64,000 nt of DNA from Caulobacter sp. 73W (GCF_041021955.1 NZ_CP158375.1:3522501-3586500), one strand, 5' to 3'. Positions 44,868 through 56,397 are shown, numbered from the stretch's first letter. Numbers and translations are program-made. The notes: generated from the letters alone by a model not told the origin.

Positions 44868-45586
44868 GCACGCCGTTCGCCCTGCGGGAATTCGCGGGCG
44901 ACGAACAGGCCGCCATCGTCGAGCGGCTTGAGCGGAGCGGGCGGGTGCAGATCCCGTCGGTCCTGGCCGGCGACGGCGCCGACCGGCTGCTGGCCGAGGC
45001 GCGCGAACGCACGCCGTTCCAGACGGTGACCACCAACAGCCGGGGGCAGGTGGACCTGCCGCAGGCGTGGCTGGACAGCCTGACGGTCGAGCAGCGCCGG
45101 GAGTTCGGCCAGGCGATCCATGAGAGCGCCGCCGAGCGGTTCCAGTACCTTTACGACACCTATCCGATCTGGGACCTGCAGCAGGCCGGCAAGCTGAAAG
45201 GCCTTTGGCGCGACCTGCTGGCTTTCCTGAACGGCGAGGCGTTCCTGGGCCTGATGCGGACGCTGACCGGCGAGGACCGCATTGTCATGGCCGACGCCCA
45301 GGCGACGCGCTATCGGCGCGGCTCGTTCCTGACCGGGCATACGGATCATGTGGACGGCAAGGACCGCTACTACGCCTATGTCCTGAACCTGACGCCGGCC
45401 TGGCGGATCGAGTGGGGCGGTCTATTGATGTTCCATGGCGACGACGGCCATGTGGCCGAGGCGTTTGTCCCGGCCATGGGGGCGCTGAACCTGCTGCGGG
45501 TGCCGCAGCCGCATTCGGTGTCTCAGGTGTCGCTATCGGCCGGCGACGACAGGATCTCCGTCACCGGCTGGCTGCGCGGCAGCTGA
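44864..45586 (+). CDS. 2-oxoglutarate/Fe(II) oxygenase, prolyl hydroxylase-like
   Basis: 240 aa with the iron triad H159, D161 ([11 protein letters not shown]) and H217 (PQPHSVSQV), and R230 ([11 protein letters not shown]) to bind 2-oxoglutarate. The layout is that of small P4H-type hydroxylases that modify proteins or small molecules. The target is unknown. It overlaps metG by four bases, so the two are made together. Confidence 0.85.
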   Translation: MSTPFALREFAGDEQAAIVERLERSGRVQIPSVLAGDGADRLLAEARERTPFQTVTTNSRGQVDLPQAWLDSLTVEQRREFGQAIHESAAERFQYLYDTYPIWDLQQAGKLKGLWRDLLAFLNGEAFLGLMRTLTGEDRIVMADAQATRYRRGSFLTGHTDHVDGKDRYYAYVLNLTPAWRIEWGGLLMFHGDDGHVAEAFVPAMGALNLLRVPQPHSVSQVSLSAGDDRISVTGWLRGS

Positions 45587-45595
45587 CGCCGCCTC

Positions 45596-46327
45596 TTAGT
45601 GGGCGGCGTGCTTTGCCTGCTCGGCGGGCGAGATGTCCATGAAGTCGGGAACCGCCGCGTTGTACTGAGGCGTGTGGTTCAGATCGACCACGACGCTGCG
45701 GTGGCCGTCCCACATCATGTGCAGGGCGACATAGAGCACGATGATCAGGCCGATGTAGCCGATCCAGCGGTGCTTATGCAGCAGCTTGGCGATCCAGGTG
45801 GCGGCGACGCCCATCAGGGCGATCGACAGCAGCAGGCCGAAGACCAGGATGCCAGGATGCTCGCGGGCCGCGCCGGCCACGGCCAGCACGTTGTCCAGCG
45901 ACATGGAGACGTCGGCGATCAGGATCTGGATGAAGGCGGCGCGGAAGCTCTTGGTCCGCTTGATCGTCGGTTCGGTGGCGGGATCGTCGTCCAGGGCGGC
46001 CTGGGCGCTGGCTTCCTCATGGACGGCCTGGTCGCGCATCTCGCGCCACATCTTCCAGCACACCCACAGCAGCAGGATGCCGCCGGCGAACAGCAGGCCG
46101 ACGATGCCGAGGAGCTGGGCCGTGATCAGGGCGAAGCCGATGCGCAGAACGACAGCGCAGATCAGGCCGTAGAGAATGGCCTTCTTTCGATCCTTCTCAG
46201 GCAGGCCGCCGGCCGCCAGGCCTACGGCCACGGCGTTGTCGCCCGCCAGGACCAGATCGATCATCAGGACCTGGATCAGGGCGGTGAGGGGACCGGCGAG
46301 GTCGCCGCTGAGAAGAGAGTCGAACAT
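45596..46327 (-). CDS. TerC-family integral membrane protein (YjbE-like)
   Basis: 243 aa with about seven membrane segments. Family motifs are the paired LVLAGDNAVAVGLA and IADVSMSLDNVLAVAGAA, whose Asp-Asn pairs are thought to bind metal. Members have been linked to metal (tellurite, manganese) handling. ATG 46327 is used. The C-terminal 40 residues are a soluble tail. Confidence 0.9.
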   Translation of the reverse strand: MFDSLLSGDLAGPLTALIQVLMIDLVLAGDNAVAVGLAAGGLPEKDRKKAILYGLICAVVLRIGFALITAQLLGIVGLLFAGGILLLWVCWKMWREMRDQAVHEEASAQAALDDDPATEPTIKRTKSFRAAFIQILIADVSMSLDNVLAVAGAAREHPGILVFGLLLSIALMGVAATWIAKLLHKHRWIGYIGLIIVLYVALHMMWDGHRSVVVDLNHTPQYNAAVPDFMDISPAEQAKHAAH

Positions 46328-46369
46328 CAATCCTCAATGAGCGAGGGCCGCGTTCAACGCAAGTGGCTC

Positions 46370-47182
46370 TCAACGTGGGCGTGAAGCCTCATAGAGAGCG
46401 ACGGCGGCGGCGTTGGAGACGTTCAGGCTCTCCATCCCGCCCGGCATGGGGATCTTGGCCAGGACATCGCAATGCTCGGCCACCAGCCGGCGGATGCCGT
46501 CGCCTTCCGATCCCATGACCAGAACCGTGGGCGAACCGTCCAGAGCCTGGTCCAGGGTCTGGGTGGCGGAGCCGTCCAGGCCCACCGCGCGCCAGCCCAG
46601 GTCGGCCAACTGCTCCAGCGCCCGCGACAGGTTCACGGCCATGGCGTGGGGCAGGCGGTCGATGGCGCCGACGGCGGCCTTGGCGGCCGCGCCGGCCAGG
46701 GCGGGGGAGTGGCGGTCCTGCAGGATGATGCCGCGCGCGCCGAAGGCGGCGGCCGAGCGGAAGATGGCGCCGACGTTCTGGGGATCGGTGATCTGGTCCA
46801 ACATGACGATCAGGCCCGACGGGTTCTCGCCCAGCTCGGCCACCGACATCGGCTCGGGCGGATCGATGCGCATGGCCATGCCCTGGTGGACGGCGCCCTG
46901 GGGAAGCTGTCGGGCGATGAGCTGGGCGTCGATCACCTCGATTCCCTTCAGGCCGTACTCCTCGGCGAGTTGCTTGGCGCGGTCGGGAGTCGCCAGAACA
47001 CGCTTCGGAGCGGGCCTGGCGGGGTTGCTCAAAGCGGCCTCAATGGCGTGAAAACCCCACAACCAGTCGCTCGCCGGCGTTTTATCGCGCGCTACCGGAT
47101 TGTTTTTCTGAGGTTTTTTTGCGCCTGAACGGTTTGCGTCCCAAGGCTTCTTACGGTCGTTGCGTTCGAAATGAGAGGACAC
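46370..47182 (-). CDS. rlmB: 23S rRNA 2'-O-ribose methyltransferase RlmB (SpoU family)
   Basis: 270 aa from GTG 47182. A basic linker is followed by the substrate-binding domain (SDWLWGFHAIEAALSNP) and the knotted SPOUT domain with NVGAIFRSAAAFGARGI (motif 1), VLVMGSEGDGI (motif 2) and IPMPGGMESLNVSNAAAVALYE region (motif 3). RlmB methylates G2251 of 23S rRNA. The frame remains open upstream to 47428, but that part reads antisense through tRNA-Tyr and is not protein. Confidence 0.9.
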   Translation of the reverse strand: MSSHFERNDRKKPWDANRSGAKKPQKNNPVARDKTPASDWLWGFHAIEAALSNPARPAPKRVLATPDRAKQLAEEYGLKGIEVIDAQLIARQLPQGAVHQGMAMRIDPPEPMSVAELGENPSGLIVMLDQITDPQNVGAIFRSAAAFGARGIILQDRHSPALAGAAAKAAVGAIDRLPHAMAVNLSRALEQLADLGWRAVGLDGSATQTLDQALDGSPTVLVMGSEGDGIRRLVAEHCDVLAKIPMPGGMESLNVSNAAAVALYEASRPR

Positions 47183-47342
47183 TATAAGACGCGCTCCGAT
47201 TTGGGGCCCTGAGGGGTTTCCACCTCGGCCGGGCCGCGCTCTTAGCACTGTCCGGCGCCCGAGGCAGGAAGCTTTTTCATCCCACCGGCTGCGGTTCGCC
47301 GCGAAGGTAGGAAGGGTCGCGATAGGAGCTCCGTAGCGCGCT

Positions 47343-47424
47343 GGGGGAATGTCCCGAGTGGCAAAGGGGGGGACTGTAAATCCCCTGGCGTTAGCCTTCG
47401 TAGGTTCGAGTCCTACTTCCCCCA
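47343..47424 (+). tRNA. tRNA-Tyr (anticodon GUA)
   Basis: Acceptor GGGGGAA/TTCCCCC, anticodon loop with CTGTAAA (GUA), a long class II variable arm, T loop TTCGAGT and encoded CCA (47425-47427). It is first in a tRNA-Tyr, tRNA-Gly, tuf transcript. Confidence 0.95.
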
Positions 47425-47501
47425 CCACGCGCTGCAGAAGTCCTTCGCGGGTCAGACCCCGGAACCTGAGGAGCTCACCGCGAGCCCGCCGAGATACTGA
47501 C

Positions 47502-47572
47502 GCGGGTATAGCACAATGGTAGTGCAGCAGCCTTCCAAGCTGAGGATGCCGGTTCGATCCCGGCTACCCGCT
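47502..47572 (+). tRNA. tRNA-Gly (anticodon UCC)
   Basis: Acceptor GCGGGTA/TACCCGC, anticodon loop CTTCCAA (UCC), T arm GCCGG-TTCGATC-CCGGC, encoded CCA (47573-47575). It lies 56 bases before the tuf ATG. Confidence 0.95.
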
Positions 47573-47627
47573 CCAACTCCTCGTAAGTAGACGCAACATT
47601 CATCCGCCGGCGCGAAGGTAAGAGACC

Positions 47628-48818
<1,191 letters not shown>

Positions 48819-48840
48819 TTTTCGCGACGCATCTTAGGTG

Positions 48841-48864
48841 GTCAGAAAGCCAAGGCTTTCTGAC
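48841..48864. repeat. Perfect hairpin after tuf
   Basis: GTCAGAAAGCC-AA-GGCTTTCTGAC, 11-bp arms with a two-base loop and no T run. Confidence 0.75.
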
Positions 48865-48866
48865 GC

Positions 48867-48890
48867 GCGAAGATCGTCGAGTAATCTCGA
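48867..48890 (+). repeat. Vestigial second copy of the tuf 3' end
   Basis: GCGAAGATCGTCGAGTAATC matches tuf positions 48801-48820 except at silent third positions and one base after the stop; it would again encode AKIVE and stop. Offset is 66 bases. Confidence 0.6.
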
Positions 48891-48917
48891 CCGTCTCAGC
48901 GATTAGCTGATCTAGCG

Positions 48918-48949
48918 AAGGCCCCGGAGGGAAACCTCCGGGGCCTTTT
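48918..48949 (+). terminator. Intrinsic terminator of tuf
   Basis: AAGGCCCCGGAGG-GAAA-CCTCCGGGGCC then TTTT; a GAAA tetraloop on an 11-bp stem. Confidence 0.85.
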
Positions 48950-48954
48950 GCTTG

Positions 48955-49060
48955 TGCGTGCTTCGAGACGGCCTTCGGCCTCCTCAGCATGACGAGGGTG
49001 GTTTGCTCTCTGAATTCGTCATCCTGAGGAGCCGGCGCGGCCGGCGTCTCGAAGGACGCA
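48955..49060. repeat. Dispersed intergenic repeat, family A (two inverted units)
   Basis: Same core as 23546-23637 (GCATGACGAGGGTGGTTTG, then CTGAATTCGTCATCCTGAGG), with GCGCGGCC-rich loops. It fills most of the gap between tuf and the DUF2807 gene; nothing else was recognised in 49061-49196 apart from the ribosome site. Confidence 0.75.
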
Positions 49061-49196
49061 TGGCGGCTCTTTCTTGCGGTTTACGACCCACGCGATTGGG
49101 GCGCGAAGATGACATCGCGGTCATGACCTCGAATTAAGCTGCCCCATTCAGATCGTGCGGATAGCGTCTCCTCATCGGATTCACGGAGGTGACCTC

Positions 49197-50072
49197 ATGC
49201 GCACCCTTATTGCTCTCGGCGCCGCTGGCGTCGCCCTGATGGCCGCTTCGGCCGCCGCCGCCGCTCCCAAGGTCGAGATCGAGCACGCGGCCGCGCGCGT
49301 CGTGATCATCCCGGAAGACCGCTCGGACGTGAAGGTGGAGATCACCAGGCATCACCCCAAGCTGCCCATCAAGATCGAGCGCCATGGCGATCAGGTCCGG
49401 GTGGACGGCGGCCTGGGCGGCGTGAACTTCGGCATCATCAAGGTCGATGTGAACTCGGACGGCATCCGCAGCTGCAAGGTGCGCAACGGGCAGGGCTCGG
49501 TGGACATCCGCGGCGTGGGTAATGTGTCCCTCGACGACCTGCCACAGATCGTGGTGCGCACGCCGCGCCGGGCCGAGGTGAGCGCCGGCGGCGCGGTGTT
49601 CGGCGACGTGGGCCGCAGCGACGCCCTGACCCTGGGCAACGCCGGCTGCGGCGACTGGACGGTCGCCAATGTGCGCGGCGAGCTGAAGCTGCGTCAGGCC
49701 GGCTCCGGCGACGTGCGGGCGGGACAGGCGGGTTCGCTGGACGTGAAGGTCGCGGGCTCGGGCGATATCGCCACCCAGGCGGTCTCGGGCGACGTGTCGA
49801 TCAACGTGGCCGGCTCGGGCAATGTGCAGGTGGCGTCCGTGTCGGGCGATCTGGGCGTGCGGGTGGCCGGTTCGGGCGACGTGAAGGTGCTGGGCGGCCG
49901 CGCCCGTGAGATCGACGTGTCGATCGCCGGCTCGGGCAATCTGGACTTCGGCGGCACGGCGGAAAGCCTGCGGGCCAAGATCGCCGGTTCCGGCGACGTG
50001 CGGGCCCTGAAGGTCACCGGCGAAGTCAGCAAGTCCATCGTGGGCTCGGGCGACGTTCGCGTCGGCAGCTGA
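49197..50072 (+). CDS. Secreted DUF2807-type (GIN domain) protein
   Basis: 291 aa with signal peptide (LIALGAAGVALMAASAAAAA). The body is a repetitive beta structure with at least eight AGSGD/AGSGN turns (VAGSGDIATQ, VAGSGNVQVA, IAGSGNLDFG), the hallmark of the DUF2807 putative auto-transporter adhesin-head family. The function is unknown; it probably sits in the periplasm or on the surface. ATG 49197 follows GGAGGTGACC, a near-perfect ribosome site. Confidence 0.85.
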   Translation: MRTLIALGAAGVALMAASAAAAAPKVEIEHAAARVVIIPEDRSDVKVEITRHHPKLPIKIERHGDQVRVDGGLGGVNFGIIKVDVNSDGIRSCKVRNGQGSVDIRGVGNVSLDDLPQIVVRTPRRAEVSAGGAVFGDVGRSDALTLGNAGCGDWTVANVRGELKLRQAGSGDVRAGQAGSLDVKVAGSGDIATQAVSGDVSINVAGSGNVQVASVSGDLGVRVAGSGDVKVLGGRAREIDVSIAGSGNLDFGGTAESLRAKIAGSGDVRALKVTGEVSKSIVGSGDVRVGS

Positions 50073-50110
50073 GCCTCTTAGGTTACTTCTCGCTCGATCT
50101 GGAGAAGCTG

Positions 50111-50144
50111 ACGCCCCGGAGATCACTCCGGGGCGTCTTTTTCT
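50111..50144 (+). terminator. Intrinsic terminator after the DUF2807 gene
   Basis: ACGCCCCGGAG-ATCA-CTCCGGGGCGT followed by CTTTTTCTT, between two convergent genes. Confidence 0.85.
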
Positions 50145-50157
50145 TCGTGCTTGCTGC

Positions 50158-50919
50158 TTAGCGCAGGAAGCCGCCGAACAGACCGCCGATGTCGGTCAGG
50201 TCCGCGCCGGCGCGGTCACGTTCCTTCAGCGAACCGCCGAAGGTGTAACGGACGCCCACGTTGACGCTGTCGGCCTTCAGGTCGAGCAGGTCGTTGGATT
50301 CGGCGTGGTTGTAGCCGCCGAACACGCTCCAGCCGTTGCTGGCGAACTTGTATTCGCCGCCCAGGCCGATGTTCCAGATGTCGGCGTCGACCGGGCCGAA
50401 GTCAGCGTTGGCGTAGCCGACGTTGGCGTTCAGGCGGACGTTGTCGTTGACGAAGTAGCGGGCGTCAGCGCGGACGGCCCACAGGTCGGCGTCCGTGTCG
50501 TCGGTCTGGCCGTAGGCCACGACGCCCGACAGGGTCACGGTGTCGAAGTACTTGTGGGCTTCGCCGCCGACGGCCCAGACGGTGTCGTCAGCCACGTCGG
50601 CCAGGCCGGCGAAACCGCCGACGCGCACGCCGCTGTCCAGCAGGTAGGTGCCGTGCACGGTGCCGTAGAGGTTGGTGTCGTCGCTCAGCTTGTTGTCCGA
50701 ATAGCTGACAGCGCCATTCAGGGTCACGGTCCAGGGCGTGGTCGTCTTGATGGCGACCGAACCGTCGACGATGGCCGACGAGCCGTCCTGCTCGAACGCG
50801 TTGGTGTCGACGTTGGTGTAGTTGTAGGCGGCGCCCACCGAGCCGATGGTTTCGGCGAAGGCGGGAGCGGAGGCCAGAACGGCGACGGCCGCAGCGGCGG
50901 CGAACAGAGTGGTCTTCAT
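50158..50919 (-). CDS. Small outer-membrane beta-barrel (porin-like) protein
   Basis: 253 aa. The signal peptide ends SAPAFAETIG, then come alternating strands (VRVGGFAGLADVADDTVWAV, YFVNDNVRLNANVGYANADF, WSVFGGYNHAES, SVNVGVRYTFGG). Rather than ending on the last strand, it has a 22-residue tail (KERDRAGADLTDIGGLFGGF). ATG 50919 is chosen for the signal peptide. The function is not known. Confidence 0.8.
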   Translation of the reverse strand: MKTTLFAAAAAVAVLASAPAFAETIGSVGAAYNYTNVDTNAFEQDGSSAIVDGSVAIKTTTPWTVTLNGAVSYSDNKLSDDTNLYGTVHGTYLLDSGVRVGGFAGLADVADDTVWAVGGEAHKYFDTVTLSGVVAYGQTDDTDADLWAVRADARYFVNDNVRLNANVGYANADFGPVDADIWNIGLGGEYKFASNGWSVFGGYNHAESNDLLDLKADSVNVGVRYTFGGSLKERDRAGADLTDIGGLFGGFLR

Positions 50920-51463
50920 AGTGGGTAGTCCCCTTTGGATAAACACCCGGCTGGCGATCGGTCGTTGAGGGGAGGGCCTCTCGTCCGCCGGTGAGGGGCA
51001 GGTATGGAGCTTCGCCTTGGCGTTCAATCGCCCGAAAGTCGACTGCGATCCATTTGATGCAGTTTTATGACACTTGCGGAGGCGGATTTGCTTCCTACGC
51101 GCGGGCAGGGCGCGTGTTCATCTTCGGTACGGGCGTTCTTCCGGGAAATTTTCTCCGCGCATAAACTTATTTCGCGCGGGGTGTTGGCGAGCTCCGTGAC
51201 GCGCTTGACGTTCCCGGAATCGCGGAGTAAATACCGCCCCTCTGTTGGACCGGCTGTGAGCTTCGGCTCAGACGCGGACCGCGGAACGACCTGATATAGT
51301 GCTAAATCTGGCGCGTTCGGGATTGGCCCTCGCGATTATCGCGTGGGTCTTTATCGTTTGTGCGGGCGTCGCGTTTCCGGAAGTCGCAAGGCTTTCGGGT
51401 TGGTCTTTGAAATGGTTCGAGACACGCGGGCGGATCGCCGTCTGTAGGGAATAGAAGAGCGAT
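50920..51463. other. Non-coding region with the S10-operon promoter and leader
   Basis: A divergent gap of 544 bases. It carries the promoter at 51205-51233 and a leader of about 225 bases before rpsJ. An AT-rich stretch near 51150-51175 (GCATAAACTTATTTCGCG) has CCGCGC/GCGCGG ends. No small gene was recognised. Confidence 0.6.
51205..51233 (+). promoter_or_regulatory. Promoter of the S10 ribosomal operon
   Basis: TTGACG, 17 bases, TAAATA: good housekeeping -35 and -10 with ideal spacing. The resulting leader is long, which leaves room for autogenous control. Confidence 0.7.
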
Positions 51464-51772
<309 letters not shown>

Positions 51773-51785
51773 GGAGATAGCGAGT

Positions 51786-52559
51786 ATGGCTCTCCCCAAT
51801 CAGCGTACCGGCGTGATCGCCAAGAAGCTGGGCATGACCCGCTTCTTCGACGAAACCGGTCAGCACATCCCGGTCACCGTCCTGTCTCTGGACGGCTGCC
51901 AGGTCACGGCCCAACGCACCAAGGAAAAGGACGGCTACGTCGCCCTTCAACTCGGCGCCGGCGCCAAGAAGCCCAAGAACACCTCCCAGGCCGAGCGTGG
52001 CCACTTCGCGAAGGCGGCCGTCGAGCCGAAGCGCGTCGTGACCGAGTTCCGCGTCACGGAAGACGCCCTGATCGAAGTCGGCTCCGAGCTGACCGCCGAT
52101 CACTACGTCGCCGGTCAGAAGGTGGACATCCAGGGCCTGACCGTCGGTAAGGGTTTCGCCGGCGCCATGAAGCGCTGGAACTTCGGCGGTCTGCGCGCCA
52201 CGCACGGTGTGTCGGTGTCTCACCGTTCGCACGGTTCGACGGGTAACCGCCAAGATCCGGGCCGTACGTTCCCGGGCAAGAAGATGGCCGGTCACCTCGG
52301 CCAGGAAACTGTCACCACTCTCAACGTGACGATCTGGAAAGTGGACGCCGAGCGCGGCCTGATCCTGATCAAGGGCGCCGTTCCGGGTTCGGAAGGCTCC
52401 TACGTGAAGGTGCGCGACGCGATTAAGTCGGCTCTGCCGGCTGATGCTCCGAAGCCGGCTGGCTTCCGCAAGGCTGGCGCCGCTCCGGTGGCCGCTGCTG
52501 AACCCGCCGTCGAAGAAGCTCCGGCTGCCGAAGCTCCGGCTGAAGGGGGCGAAGCCTAA
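51786..52559 (+). CDS. rplC: 50S ribosomal protein L3
   Basis: 257 aa from ATG 51786 (AAGGAGAT upstream). [15 protein letters not shown] and [20 protein letters not shown], including the conserved Gln that can be methylated, are present. The last 40 residues form an Ala/Pro/Glu-rich extension ([18 protein letters not shown]) seen in related alphaproteobacteria and absent from E. coli. Its stop overlaps the L4 start by one base. Confidence 0.98.
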   Translation: MALPNQRTGVIAKKLGMTRFFDETGQHIPVTVLSLDGCQVTAQRTKEKDGYVALQLGAGAKKPKNTSQAERGHFAKAAVEPKRVVTEFRVTEDALIEVGSELTADHYVAGQKVDIQGLTVGKGFAGAMKRWNFGGLRATHGVSVSHRSHGSTGNRQDPGRTFPGKKMAGHLGQETVTTLNVTIWKVDAERGLILIKGAVPGSEGSYVKVRDAIKSALPADAPKPAGFRKAGAAPVAAAEPAVEEAPAAEAPAEGGEA

Positions 52560-53191
52560 TGAAACTCGACGTCATCAATCTTGACGGCGGCAAGGCCGGC
52601 TCGGTCGAACTCTCCGACGCCATCTTCGGCATCGAAGAGATCCGGGGCGACATTCTGCAACGCGTCGTCACCTGGCAGCTGGCCAAGCGCCGCTCGGGCA
52701 ACCACAAGATTCAAGTCCGCAACGAGGTCTCTCGTACGGGCAAGAAGATGTACAAGCAGAAGGGCACCGGCGGCGCTCGTCACGGCTCGCGTCGTGCGGC
52801 TCAGTTCGTCGGCGGCGCCAAGGCCCACGGTCCGGTCGTTCGCAGCCATGCGTTCGATCTGCCCAAGAAGGTCCGCGCCCTGGCTCTGAAGCACGCCCTG
52901 TCGTCGAAGGCCAAGACCGGTTCGATCGTCGTTCTCGACGCCGCGACCCTGTCGGAGCCGAAGACGGCCGCGCTGCGCGCCAACTTCGAAAAGATCGGCC
53001 TGAAGAACGCGCTGATCATCGCCGGTCCGGAAGTGGACGCGAACTTCAAGCTCGCCGCCCGCAACATCCCGAACGTCGATGTGCTGCCGAACGCCGGCCT
53101 GAACGTCTATGACGTCCTGCGTCGCAACACCCTGGTGCTGACCAAGTCGGCCGTGGAAGCGATCGGCGTCCGTTTTGAGGAGGCTGCGTAA
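52559..53191 (+). CDS. rplD: 50S ribosomal protein L4
   Basis: 210 aa; the extended tunnel loop reads [20 protein letters not shown]. In E. coli L4 represses its own operon; whether it does here cannot be seen. Overlaps both neighbours by one base. Confidence 0.98.
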   Translation: MKLDVINLDGGKAGSVELSDAIFGIEEIRGDILQRVVTWQLAKRRSGNHKIQVRNEVSRTGKKMYKQKGTGGARHGSRRAAQFVGGAKAHGPVVRSHAFDLPKKVRALALKHALSSKAKTGSIVVLDAATLSEPKTAALRANFEKIGLKNALIIAGPEVDANFKLAARNIPNVDVLPNAGLNVYDVLRRNTLVLTKSAVEAIGVRFEEAA

Positions 53192-53487
53192 TGGCCGCCA
53201 CCGCCCGTCACTACGACACGATCCTGTCGCCGGTGATCACCGAAAAGGCCACGCTGCTCTCTGAGCAGAACAAGGTGGTCTTCAAGGTGGCTTCCGACGC
53301 GTCCAAGGACGAAATCGCCGCCGCGGTTGAAGAGCTGTTCAAGGTCAAGGTCACCAAGGTCAACACCGTGGTCACCAAGGGCAAGACCAAGCGCTTCCGT
53401 GGCATCCTGGGTCGTCGCTCCGACGTCAAAAAAGCCATCGTGACTCTGGCCGAAGGCCAGTCGATCGACATCACCACGGGGCTCTAA
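53191..53487 (+). CDS. rplW: 50S ribosomal protein L23
   Basis: 98 aa; [20 protein letters not shown] is the family start, and [19 protein letters not shown] marks the rRNA-binding loop. It sits at the tunnel exit and binds trigger factor and SRP. Confidence 0.98.
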   Translation: MAATARHYDTILSPVITEKATLLSEQNKVVFKVASDASKDEIAAAVEELFKVKVTKVNTVVTKGKTKRFRGILGRRSDVKKAIVTLAEGQSIDITTGL

Positions 53488-53490
53488 GAC

Positions 53491-54330
53491 ATGGCTCTGA
53501 AGACATTCAATCCGACCTCGCCGGGTCGTCGCGCCCTCGTGCTGGTCGACCGTAGCGAGCTCCACAAGGGCAAGCCCGAGAAGTCCCTCGTCGAGGGTCT
53601 GACCAAGTCGGGCGGTCGTGGCGGCAACGGCCGTATCGCGGTCCGTTTCCGCGGCGGCGGCGCCAAGCGCCTGTACCGCATCGTGGACTTCAAGCGTCGC
53701 AAGTTCGACGTGCCGGCCACGGTTGAGCGCCTCGAGTACGACCCGAACCGTTCGGCCTTCATCGCTCTGGTGAAGTACGCTGACGGCGAGCTGGCCTACA
53801 TCCTGGCTCCGCAACGCCTGAAGGCCGGTGATGAAATCATCGCCGCCGAGAAGGTCGACGTGAAGCCGGGCAACGCCTCGCCGCTGCGCTCGATGCCGAT
53901 CGGCACGATCATCCACAACATCGAGCTGAAGCCCGCCAAGGGTGGCCAGATCGCTCGCTCGGCCGGCGCTTACGCCCAGCTGGTCGGTCGTGACGGCGGC
54001 TACGCCCAGATCCGTCTCGGCTCGGGTGAACTGCGGATGGTTCAAGACAGCTGCATGGCCACGGTCGGCGCGGTTTCGAACCAGGACCACATGAACCAGA
54101 ACCTCGGCAAGGCCGGTCGTTCTCGTCATATGGGCCGTCGCCCGCACGTCCGCGGCGTCGCCATGAACCCGGTCGACCACCCGCACGGCGGTGGTGAAGG
54201 CCGCACCTCGGGCGGCCGTCACCCGGTCACTCCGTGGGGCGTCCCGACCAAGGGCCGCAAGACCCGCAAGAACAAGGCTACGGATAAGTTCATCATCCGC
54301 AGCCGTCACAAAGCTAAGAAGGCGCGCTAA
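53491..54330 (+). CDS. rplB: 50S ribosomal protein L2
   Basis: 279 aa; [20 protein letters not shown] and the peptidyl-transferase-near block [20 protein letters not shown] are present, including the conserved His. Three bases separate it from both neighbours. Confidence 0.98.
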   Translation: MALKTFNPTSPGRRALVLVDRSELHKGKPEKSLVEGLTKSGGRGGNGRIAVRFRGGGAKRLYRIVDFKRRKFDVPATVERLEYDPNRSAFIALVKYADGELAYILAPQRLKAGDEIIAAEKVDVKPGNASPLRSMPIGTIIHNIELKPAKGGQIARSAGAYAQLVGRDGGYAQIRLGSGELRMVQDSCMATVGAVSNQDHMNQNLGKAGRSRHMGRRPHVRGVAMNPVDHPHGGGEGRTSGGRHPVTPWGVPTKGRKTRKNKATDKFIIRSRHKAKKAR

Positions 54331-54333
54331 GCG

Positions 54334-54612
54334 ATGACCCGCTCCGTCTGGAAAGGCCCGTTTGTCGACGGGTACCTCCTGAAGAAGGCCGACGCCGCTC
54401 TGTCGTCTGGCCGCAAGGACGTGATCAAGACCTGGTCGCGCCGCTCCACGATCATGCCGCAGTTCGTCGGTCTGACGTTCGGCGTCTACAACGGCCAAAA
54501 GCACGTTCCCGTGCTCGTGTCGGAAGACATGGTCGGCATGAAGTTCGGTGAGTTCTCGCCCACGCGGAACTTCCCCGGCCACGCTGCCGACAAGAAGGCC
54601 AAGAGGAAGTAG
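54334..54612 (+). CDS. rpsS: 30S ribosomal protein S19
   Basis: 92 aa; [19 protein letters not shown] and [20 protein letters not shown] are diagnostic. It contacts S13 in the 30S head. Confidence 0.98.
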   Translation: MTRSVWKGPFVDGYLLKKADAALSSGRKDVIKTWSRRSTIMPQFVGLTFGVYNGQKHVPVLVSEDMVGMKFGEFSPTRNFPGHAADKKAKRK

Positions 54613-54615
54613 GCC

Positions 54616-54996
54616 ATGTCGAAGCAAGCTAAAGCCCGTCGGGTAAAGCCGACTGAAGCCATGGCGAAGGTCGTGAACCTGCGCACCAGCGCCCGGAAGC
54701 TGAACCTCGTGGCTCAGTCGATCCGCGGCCTGAAGGTGCAGCGCGCCCTCAACGAGCTCGAGTTCAGCCACAAGCGCATCGCCAAGGATGTGCGCAAGGC
54801 TCTGTACTCGGCCATCTCGAACGCCGAAAACAACCACAACCTCGACATCGACAGCCTGATCGTCGCCGAGGCCTTCGTGGGCAAGAACCTGGTCATGAAG
54901 CGTTTCTCGCCGCGTGCTCGCGGTCGCGCTTCGCGTATCGAAAAGCCGTTCTCCGAGATCACCATCGTGGTCCGCGAACTGGGTGAGGCCGCCTGA
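54616..54996 (+). CDS. rplV: 50S ribosomal protein L22
   Basis: 126 aa; [19 protein letters not shown], and the tunnel hairpin [20 protein letters not shown], where macrolide-resistance changes occur in other bacteria. Overlaps rpsC by one base. Confidence 0.98.
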   Translation: MSKQAKARRVKPTEAMAKVVNLRTSARKLNLVAQSIRGLKVQRALNELEFSHKRIAKDVRKALYSAISNAENNHNLDIDSLIVAEAFVGKNLVMKRFSPRARGRASRIEKPFSEITIVVRELGEAA

Positions 54997-55748
54997 TGGG
55001 TCAGAAAGTCAATCCGGTCGGGCTGCGGCTCGGCGTCAACCGTACCTGGGACAGCCGTTGGTTCGCCGACGGCGAGCAGTACGGCAAGCTGCTGCACCAA
55101 GACATCAAGGTGCGCCGCTTCCTGAAGGACCGCCTGAACGCCGCCGGCGTCTCGCGCATCCTGATCGAGCGTCCGCACAAGAAGTGCCGCGTCACCATCT
55201 ACGCGGCTCGTCCTGGCGTGATCATCGGCAAGAAGGGCGCTGACATCGACAAGCTCCGCAAGGATCTGTCGGGTCTGACCGAAGGCGAAGTTCACCTGAA
55301 CATCGTCGAAGTCCGCAAGCCCGAGACCGACGCCCAGCTGGTGGCCGAGAACATCGCCCAGCAGCTCGAGCGCCGCGTCGCCTTCCGTCGCGCGATGAAG
55401 CGTTCGATTCAGTCCGCCATGCGCCTCGGCGCCAAGGGCATCCGGATCAACGTCTCGGGCCGCCTCGGCGGCGCCGAAATCGCCCGCATGGAGTGGTACC
55501 GCGAAGGTCGCGTGCCGCTGCACACCCTGCGCGCGGACATCGACTACGGCTTCGCTGAAGCCAAGACCACTTACGGCATCATCGGCGTGAAGACCTGGAT
55601 CTTCAAAGGCGAAGTGCTGGAACATGACCCGATGGCGCTGGACAAGCGTCTCGCCACTGAATCCGGCCCGGCCGGCGAAGGCGGCGGACGTGAGCGTGGC
55701 GATCGCCAAGACCGTGGCGACCGTCGTGACCGTCGCGAGCGCGCGTAA
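54996..55748 (+). CDS. rpsC: 30S ribosomal protein S3
   Basis: 250 aa; [20 protein letters not shown] start and the KH domain [17 protein letters not shown]. The C-terminal 25 residues are a low-complexity Arg/Asp/Gly tail ([19 protein letters not shown]) that is lineage-specific. Confidence 0.98.
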   Translation: MGQKVNPVGLRLGVNRTWDSRWFADGEQYGKLLHQDIKVRRFLKDRLNAAGVSRILIERPHKKCRVTIYAARPGVIIGKKGADIDKLRKDLSGLTEGEVHLNIVEVRKPETDAQLVAENIAQQLERRVAFRRAMKRSIQSAMRLGAKGIRINVSGRLGGAEIARMEWYREGRVPLHTLRADIDYGFAEAKTTYGIIGVKTWIFKGEVLEHDPMALDKRLATESGPAGEGGGRERGDRQDRGDRRDRRERA

Positions 55749-55761
55749 GGATTAGAGCGCC

Positions 55762-56193
55762 ATGCTGTCACCGAAACGCACTACGTACCGCAAGCAGTTC
55801 AAGGGCCGTATCCACGGCAACACCAAGGGCGGCGCTGCGCTGAACTTCGGCGCCTACGGCCTGAAGGCCGTTGAGCCGGAGCGCATCACCGCTCGCCAGA
55901 TCGAGGCTGCTCGTCGGGCGATCACTCGCCAGATGAAGCGTCAAGGCCGCGTCTGGATCCGTATCTTCCCGGACGTGCCGGTCACCGGCAAGCCCGCTGA
56001 AGTCCGGATGGGTAAGGGTAAGGGCGCCGTGGACCATTGGGCCGCGCGCGTCGCTCCCGGCCGCATCATGTTCGAAATCGACGGCGTGCCGGACGATATC
56101 GCTCGTGAGGCCCTGAAGCTCGGCGCCGCCAAGCTTCCGATCCGCACCCGCATCGTCACCCGGCTCGACGCCGGCATCGCGATGGAGGCCTAA
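55762..56193 (+). CDS. rplP: 50S ribosomal protein L16
   Basis: 143 aa; [19 protein letters not shown] and [20 protein letters not shown] are diagnostic, including the Arg that is hydroxylated in some bacteria. Confidence 0.98.
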   Translation: MLSPKRTTYRKQFKGRIHGNTKGGAALNFGAYGLKAVEPERITARQIEAARRAITRQMKRQGRVWIRIFPDVPVTGKPAEVRMGKGKGAVDHWAARVAPGRIMFEIDGVPDDIAREALKLGAAKLPIRTRIVTRLDAGIAMEA

Positions 56194-56195
56194 CT

Positions 56196-56387
56196 ATGAA
56201 GATCGCCGACATCCGGGCCATGACGCCCGATCAACTGGCCGAAAACCTGCTGAACCTGAAGAAGGAGCAGTTCAACCTGCGCTTCCAGGCGGCTACCGGC
56301 CAGGTCGAAAAGACCCACCGCGTGGACGAGATCCGCAAGGATATCGCCCGCATCAAGACCGTGCTGCGCGCCAAGGCCGCGGCTTAA
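56196..56387 (+). CDS. rpmC: 50S ribosomal protein L29
   Basis: 63 aa; [20 protein letters not shown] and [18 protein letters not shown] two-helix protein near the tunnel exit. Confidence 0.97.
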   Translation: MKIADIRAMTPDQLAENLLNLKKEQFNLRFQAATGQVEKTHRVDEIRKDIARIKTVLRAKAAA

Positions 56388-56397
56388 GGAGAACGAT

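Noticed and set aside
47183..47428. N-terminal extension of rlmB
   Set aside because: It reads antisense through tRNA-Tyr (product MVGEVGLEPTKANARG), a classic annotation artefact.
47586..47600. TAGACGCAA before tuf, similar to the motif at the peptidase genes
   Set aside because: It is on the other strand relative to the downstream gene and a 9-base match is expected by chance in 64 kb.
53107..54837. 576-aa open frame antisense to the ribosomal genes rplW-rplB-rpsS
   Set aside because: Covers several ribosomal genes antisense, with no protein character.
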